The position numbers were made by a program, and so were the translations under genes. Below the pieces are notes generated by a model. That model saw nothing but the letters and a program-made list of their open reading frames with translations, searched no databases and was not told the origin of the DNA. Shown in pieces: positions 59,688 through 64,000 of a DNA stretch of 64,000 nt. Within the stretch, counting starts at the first letter, position 1. Every line of letters begins with the position of its first letter. The stretch comes from Citrobacter sp. Cu233 (GTDB lineage: Bacteria; Pseudomonadota; Gammaproteobacteria; Enterobacterales; Enterobacteriaceae), in the NCBI RefSeq assembly GCF_030332225.1, contig NZ_JAOWIF010000031.1:558001-622000 (forward strand), in the 5' to 3' direction.

Positions 59688-60905
59688 TTAGGCGAAGATG
59701 TCTACTGCACCATCACCGCGAGCTGCGGCTTGCAGTGCAGCAGGTGTGGCCAGAACAGCATCATCTTCGGGCGCAAAAATATCTTGTCCATGCGCACGCC
59801 CAGCCTGTTGTTGCTGTGAAGACGACTGTTGCTGGCCAGCGAAGCTTTCGCTGCTGATACTGCTTTGCCCCAGTTGGATCCCGCTTTCAGCCAACTGCGT
59901 GCGCAGCATGGGTAATGCCGCTTCCAGCGCCGCGCGAACGTGGCTATGAGGCGAGACCATTTGCAGTTGCGCCATGTTGTCATCGAGCTTGAGGGAAATC
60001 TGCACTTGCCCCAGATCCTGCGGATGCAAGCGCAGTTCCGCACTTTGCTGGCCTTGTCGGGTGAACAGCGTGACGTGCTGACTCAGTGATTGCTGCCATT
60101 CATGGCTTCCCAGCGGGGCACTCAATACCGGTGCCGCGGCGATCGGTAACGGCTGCGCATGTGTCTGTGTGCCAGCCAGCGGAGCTATTGTTGCGCCAAC
60201 GCTTGTTGGTGATGGTGAACTTTCAATCTCCGCCCGCGTGGCTGCCGCTGCCGTTAATGGGGTTAAACCAGCATTGTTGGTCTGATCCACGCCACTGGCA
60301 TGCATCGCTGTATCTGCTTTACCTTTTTTCCCTTCACCGCTCAGTAATTCACTGGCGCTATCGGCAGTCGTGCTGGGGGTATTACCCCGTAACAGCACTG
60401 ACAGCGTCGCATCCGCCGGGGCTGGCGTTGCATCAACGGCCGGAGTGGTTATCTGTTGCCCCGGTAGCATAGCGAACAGCGCACTCAGGTTGGCGAGATC
60501 GTCATCGCTCAGACGGGCTATTTTTTCATCCTGCTGTGCGGTTTTGCCCAGTGTCGTCAGGGCATTAACCTTCAATGACGGCGTGAGTGCAGACAGCAAC
60601 TGTTGTGCATCAGTCAGGTCGGCCAGCGATGCCTCGGTTTGGACCTCTTTTTGTGCCAGCAGATCGGCTAAGTTTACCGTCTGCGTGGTATCACCATTCT
60701 TTTGCAATACCCCTTTTTGCAGTTTGCTACCTGCGGCCTGTAAATCGGCCAGTGACAGCGGGGCGTCTTTACCCTGTGCATCGCCTGCACCTAGTGCACC
60801 TGCCAGCAGCGCTAAAAAATCTTCGGGGGAACCTACCGCTTTGCCAGACTGAAGACCTGCGGCTACGTCGGTGTCGGTGGTAATCAGTTGGGGTAAAGTA
60901 ATCAT
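59688..60905 (-). CDS. fliK: FliK, hook-length control protein
   Basis: FliK acts as a secreted ruler and switches export from hook to filament substrates. The 405-residue protein has a disordered, Ala/Gln/Ser/Thr-rich N-terminal half and the conserved C-terminal substrate-switch domain (about 265-350: [40 protein letters not shown]), with a Gln/Ser tract ([12 protein letters not shown]) near its end. Length equals Salmonella FliK (405). It overlaps fliJ by 4 nt. Confidence 0.95.
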   Translation of the reverse strand: MITLPQLITTDTDVAAGLQSGKAVGSPEDFLALLAGALGAGDAQGKDAPLSLADLQAAGSKLQKGVLQKNGDTTQTVNLADLLAQKEVQTEASLADLTDAQQLLSALTPSLKVNALTTLGKTAQQDEKIARLSDDDLANLSALFAMLPGQQITTPAVDATPAPADATLSVLLRGNTPSTTADSASELLSGEGKKGKADTAMHASGVDQTNNAGLTPLTAAAATRAEIESSPSPTSVGATIAPLAGTQTHAQPLPIAAAPVLSAPLGSHEWQQSLSQHVTLFTRQGQQSAELRLHPQDLGQVQISLKLDDNMAQLQMVSPHSHVRAALEAALPMLRTQLAESGIQLGQSSISSESFAGQQQSSSQQQQAGRAHGQDIFAPEDDAVLATPAALQAAARGDGAVDIFA

Positions 60906-61345
60906 TCGGGTTTCCTCATAGCTGCACGCTGAGCAAATTCATCCATTTTTTTCTGATCCAGGCGGTTTTCAGCCAGTAAAGCGGCTGTGGTTTGCCTGTC
61001 CTGCAGCGTCTGCCATGCCTGCAGTCGCTGCTTTTTATCGCGCCAACTGCTCAACGCCTGATCTACTTTCTGCGTCCATTGGTTGAGTTGTTGGCGATGT
61101 TGCTCAATCGCTTTTTCCAGCGTCTGAATAAATTGTTGATAGTTAATCCAGCGATTACTGGTAATACCCTGACCCATATCGCTATTAAGGTTGTTGCGAT
61201 ATTCATGCTGATAATCGATCAGCATCTTCAACTGCTCTTCCGCCTGCTGACATCCGCGGCGCATCTCGCCTAATAAGATTGCCGCATCATCGACTTCTTT
61301 TTCAGCCAGGTCTTTAAGTGTTGCCAGCGCACCATGTTGTGCCAT
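60902..61345 (-). CDS. fliJ: FliJ, export ATPase central stalk and chaperone-escort protein
   Basis: FliJ is a coiled-coil protein inside the FliI ring that links the ATPase to FlhA. The 147-residue protein is nearly all helical and rich in Gln, Glu and Arg ([40 protein letters not shown]). Length equals the E. coli protein. It lies 21 nt after fliI. Confidence 0.96.
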   Translation of the reverse strand: MAQHGALATLKDLAEKEVDDAAILLGEMRRGCQQAEEQLKMLIDYQHEYRNNLNSDMGQGITSNRWINYQQFIQTLEKAIEQHRQQLNQWTQKVDQALSSWRDKKQRLQAWQTLQDRQTTAALLAENRLDQKKMDEFAQRAAMRKPE

Positions 61346-61366
61346 GACCTATGCTCTCCTGCTTAA

Positions 61367-62737
61367 TCACACACCAGGGAAAATCAGATCCAAAGCCTGC
61401 AGGGAGTCTTCCCAGTCGGCTCGTTCAAAGATGCCTTGCTGTAAAAATGCTTCCAGCTGTGGCCATAAGGCAATGGCTTTATCCAACATGGGATCGCTGC
61501 CTTTGGCGTAGGCTCCTACGCTGACCAGATCGCGGTTACGCTGGAAACTGGACAGTAGCTGCTTAAAATTGCGCACCCGCGCATAATGTTGCTCGCTGAT
61601 TAATGCGGTCATTGCGCGGCTGATTGAGGCTTCAATATCAATGGCTGGATAGTGACCCGCTTCTGCCAGATGACGGGACAGGACAATATGGCCGTCGAGA
61701 ATGGCACGGGCGGAGTCAGCAATAGGGTCCTGTTGGTCATCGCCTTCGGTCAGTACGGTATAAAATGCGGTTACGGAACCGCCGCCATGAATACCGTTTC
61801 CGGCCCGTTCAACCAGTGCGGGTAATTTAGCAAACACCGACGGCGGATAGCCTTTCGTTGCCGGAGGTTCGCCGATCGCCAGGGCAATTTCACGCTGCGC
61901 CATCGCATAACGGGTGAGGGAATCCATAATCAGCAGCACGTGCTGACCGCGGTCGCGAAAATCTTCGGCGATGCGAGTGGCGTAGGCTGCTCCCTGCATA
62001 CGCAACAGTGGGGAAACGTCCGCCGGGGCGGCAATCACCACCGATCGCGCACGTCCCTCGGCGCCAAGAATATTTTCAATAAAATCTTTAACTTCGCGTC
62101 CACGCTCGCCAATCAGACCGACTACAATGACGTCAGCCTGGGTATAGCGTGCCATCATGCCGAGCAGGACGCTTTTACCCACACCGGAACCGGCGAAAAG
62201 CCCCATTCGCTGACCGCGACCGACGGTTAACAGCGCATTGATGGGACGCACGCCGGTATCCAGCACGTGCTCAATCGGGGTACGTTGTAGAGGGTTAAAC
62301 GGCGGGGTGATTAGCGCCCCTGTTTCCGTGGTGTCGGGTGCTGGCAGCCCATCAAGCGGCTTCCCGCTGCCATCGAGAACACGCCCAAGCAGGGCAGGGC
62401 CCAGCGGTAATTGTTTCCCGCTTTGCAGCCCTTCGCCGGCGATGTTTTTCGCGTAAACGCGCGCACCCGGCAGAACGCCTTCGACCTCTTCGAGCGGCAT
62501 CAGAAACAGGCGTTGACCATTAAAGCCAACCACTTCGCTTTCGACTTCCTGGGTTTCGTTGCCATCCTGACGCTCAATAACGCAGGTGGCGCCCAGCGGT
62601 AACTGCAGACCCGTGGCTTCCAGTACCAGCCCGGTGGCGCGGGTCAGACGCCCGTAACGACGCACCGCAGGCAGCAGCGACATTTTCTCTTCGAAGTTGT
62701 CCAGCGTGTTGAGCCAGCGAGTCAGGCGAGTGGTCAT
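61367..62737 (-). CDS. fliI: FliI, flagellar export ATPase
   Basis: FliI is an F1-beta-like hexameric ATPase that powers and speeds flagellar export. The 456-residue protein has the P-loop [20 protein letters not shown] (about 175-195), the Walker B region [20 protein letters not shown] and the AAA-type segment [20 protein letters not shown]. The start overlaps the fliH stop by one base. Confidence 0.98.
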   Translation of the reverse strand: MTTRLTRWLNTLDNFEEKMSLLPAVRRYGRLTRATGLVLEATGLQLPLGATCVIERQDGNETQEVESEVVGFNGQRLFLMPLEEVEGVLPGARVYAKNIAGEGLQSGKQLPLGPALLGRVLDGSGKPLDGLPAPDTTETGALITPPFNPLQRTPIEHVLDTGVRPINALLTVGRGQRMGLFAGSGVGKSVLLGMMARYTQADVIVVGLIGERGREVKDFIENILGAEGRARSVVIAAPADVSPLLRMQGAAYATRIAEDFRDRGQHVLLIMDSLTRYAMAQREIALAIGEPPATKGYPPSVFAKLPALVERAGNGIHGGGSVTAFYTVLTEGDDQQDPIADSARAILDGHIVLSRHLAEAGHYPAIDIEASISRAMTALISEQHYARVRNFKQLLSSFQRNRDLVSVGAYAKGSDPMLDKAIALWPQLEAFLQQGIFERADWEDSLQALDLIFPGV

Positions 62738-63444
62738 TACACGACTCCCGGCGCTGCCAGACGGCAGAGCTCTTGCCAGCGGGTTGCAACACTGGCGTCC
62801 AGATCGCCTTCGTCAGCAGAGACTTTACAACCACCATGATGCAGCGTTGGATCGCCACGCAGTCGCCAGCCGTGCAGGCTGAGGGTCGCCCCCAGCATCT
62901 CTTCCACCCGCTGCAGATCGTCCGGATGGACGCGCAACTGCGGTTTACCGCTAAACAGCGGCTCCTGTTGCAACAGCTGTTGGATTTGCTTAATGAGTGC
63001 AGCATTATCCACAATGGGTGTCTGGCCGATAACCTGGCGCGCCGCTTCCAGTGCCATTTGCATCAGGCGCGATGCAATGACGCTGTCCAGGGCATCCAGT
63101 GTATTCTGAAACTCGCTGACCAGTTGCTGCATGCGGGCATGAATCGGCGCATGTTGGGCGCGAGCCTGGTTCTGACCTTGTTCCAGCCCCTGGGCCAGTC
63201 CGTCCTGATAACCTTGTTCGTGTCCTTTTTGCCGACCTTCAGCCAGGCCGGCGTTATATCCTTGCTCATGGGCCTGGAGCTGCATTTGCGCCAACTGCTG
63301 CTCAAGCTGTTGTTCAGCAGATAGCTGTGGCACTTCTGTCTCGTCGGACGGCTGATCGTCGGTATGATCGGCCAATACGAACTCCGCCATTGGCGGGGCG
63401 AGGTCGTCAGGCGTCCAGACTCTCCATGGCAGATCGTTAGACAT
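62737..63444 (-). CDS. fliH: FliH, regulator of the export ATPase
   Basis: FliH dimers hold FliI inactive and tether it to FliN. The 235-residue protein has the characteristic glycine repeat helix ([20 protein letters not shown], then [16 protein letters not shown]) near 60-95 and the conserved C-terminal domain ([40 protein letters not shown]). It overlaps fliG by 8 nt. Confidence 0.97.
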   Translation of the reverse strand: MSNDLPWRVWTPDDLAPPMAEFVLADHTDDQPSDETEVPQLSAEQQLEQQLAQMQLQAHEQGYNAGLAEGRQKGHEQGYQDGLAQGLEQGQNQARAQHAPIHARMQQLVSEFQNTLDALDSVIASRLMQMALEAARQVIGQTPIVDNAALIKQIQQLLQQEPLFSGKPQLRVHPDDLQRVEEMLGATLSLHGWRLRGDPTLHHGGCKVSADEGDLDASVATRWQELCRLAAPGVV

Positions 63445-64000
63445 AGGTATCCTCGCCGCTGCCGATCACCATCTCGCCGGTTTCGGCCAGACGACGTACG
63501 ATAAGCAGAATCGCTTTCTGTTCGTTTTCCACCTGCGACAAACGCACCGGACCGCGGTTGGCAAGATCGTCGCGCAGGATATCGGCGGCACGCTGCGACA
63601 TGTTGCGCAGGAACTTCTCGCGCAATGGTTGCTCGGCACCTTTCAGGGCTATCAGCAGCGATTCGGAATCCACTTCCTGCAACAGACGCTGGATGCTGCG
63701 ATCGTCGACATCCACCAGATTTTCGAACAGGAACATCTCGTCGATAATTTTCTGCGCCAGCTCGCCGTCGAATTCGCGCACCGCGGTAATAACCGCTTCT
63801 TCCTGCTGCGTCTTCATCAGGTTGATAATTTCTGCTGCTGTTCTCACGCCGCCCATTTTGCTGCGCTTGAGGTTCTGGCCATCGAGCAATCCGTTCAGCA
63901 CTTCGGTCAGTTCTGCCAGCGCGGCAGGCTGTACGCCGCCGAAAGTAGCGATACGCAGCATGACATCGTGGCGTAAACGCTCGTCGAACAGCGCCAGAAT
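63437..64000 (-). CDS. fliG: FliG, flagellar motor switch protein (partial, C-terminal 187 residues)
   Basis: FliG couples stator force to rotation and anchors the C-ring to the MS-ring. The frame enters from the right edge ([20 protein letters not shown]) and ends [13 protein letters not shown]; about 144 N-terminal residues lie outside. The middle and C-terminal ARM-like domains are visible, including the torque helix with charged residues ([40 protein letters not shown]). An apparent ATG at 63961 is internal. Confidence 0.97.
   Translation of the reverse strand: MLALFDERLRHDVMLRIATFGGVQPAALAELTEVLNGLLDGQNLKRSKMGGVRTAAEIINLMKTQQEEAVITAVREFDGELAQKIIDEMFLFENLVDVDDRSIQRLLQEVDSESLLIALKGAEQPLREKFLRNMSQRAADILRDDLANRGPVRLSQVENEQKAILLIVRRLAETGEMVIGSGEDTYV

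Noticed and set aside
62773..63324. 183-residue plus-strand frame opposite fliH
   Set aside because: Antisense to the glycine-repeat and C-terminal coding of fliH; no start signal.

Overview
This window is chromosomal DNA from an enteric gammaproteobacterium (Enterobacteriaceae). Citrobacter or a close relative of Salmonella and Escherichia fits best, but no species can be named from the sequence alone. The evidence is near-identical E. coli/Salmonella-type proteins throughout (flg and fli flagellar operons, RNase E, fab cluster, PtsG, Dcm/Vsr, RcsA), a REP palindrome, a DsrA small RNA and tRNA-Ser(CGA) and tRNA-Asn(GTT) genes. Genes are named from remembered family sequences; no search was run.

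Layout. (1) 1-10971: flgM (partial) and flgA on the minus strand, then flgBCDEFGHIJ and flgKL on the plus strand, encoding the rod, hook, rings, hook-filament junction and anti-sigma-28. A candidate FlhDC box lies between flgA and flgB, and sigma-28 promoters precede flgM and flgK. (2) 11050-13296: a divergent MFS transporter/LysR regulator pair between flgL and rne. (3) 13338-19096: rne with its long leader, rluC, a REP element and maf. (4) 19097-29858: the yceD-rpmF-plsX-fabHDG-acpP-fabF-pabC-mltG-tmk-holB-ycfH lipid/ribosome/replication cluster. (5) 29859-31585: ptsG with its CRP and SgrS control signals.

After ptsG the gene content jumps to what in E. coli is the other side of the terminus. 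(6) 31640-40107: a long Xaa-Pro aminopeptidase, amn, shiA, tRNA-Asn, nac, cbl, a second tRNA-Asn, mtfA and tRNA-Ser. (7) 40048-47227: a decayed, about 7 kb element bounded by the tRNA-Ser gene and a degenerate copy of its 3' part. It holds an integrase remnant, phage early-gene fragments, an MscS-type channel, a DinI-like protein, a UmuD-like fragment, three unrecognised exported proteins and a truncated YedK/SRAP gene. This is the least ordinary part of the window. (8) 47283-55222: an OmpS1-like porin behind a very AT-rich control region, yedJ, dcm, vsr, yedA, yedI, yodC, the sRNA gene dsrA, yodD, dsrB and rcsA. (9) 55510-64000: fliRQPONML and fliKJIHG (fliG partial), all on the minus strand: the flagellar export gate, ATPase complex, switch and hook-length control.

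The order in (6)-(9) is that of E. coli 43-44 min read backwards. This suggests an inversion across the terminus whose breakpoint lies between ptsG and amn, bringing the flg and fli clusters within about 45 kb of each other. Flagellar control (FlhDC, sigma-28/FlgM) and the Rcs system (RcsA, DsrA) therefore sit close together here. No CRISPR array, complete insertion sequence or complete prophage was seen.
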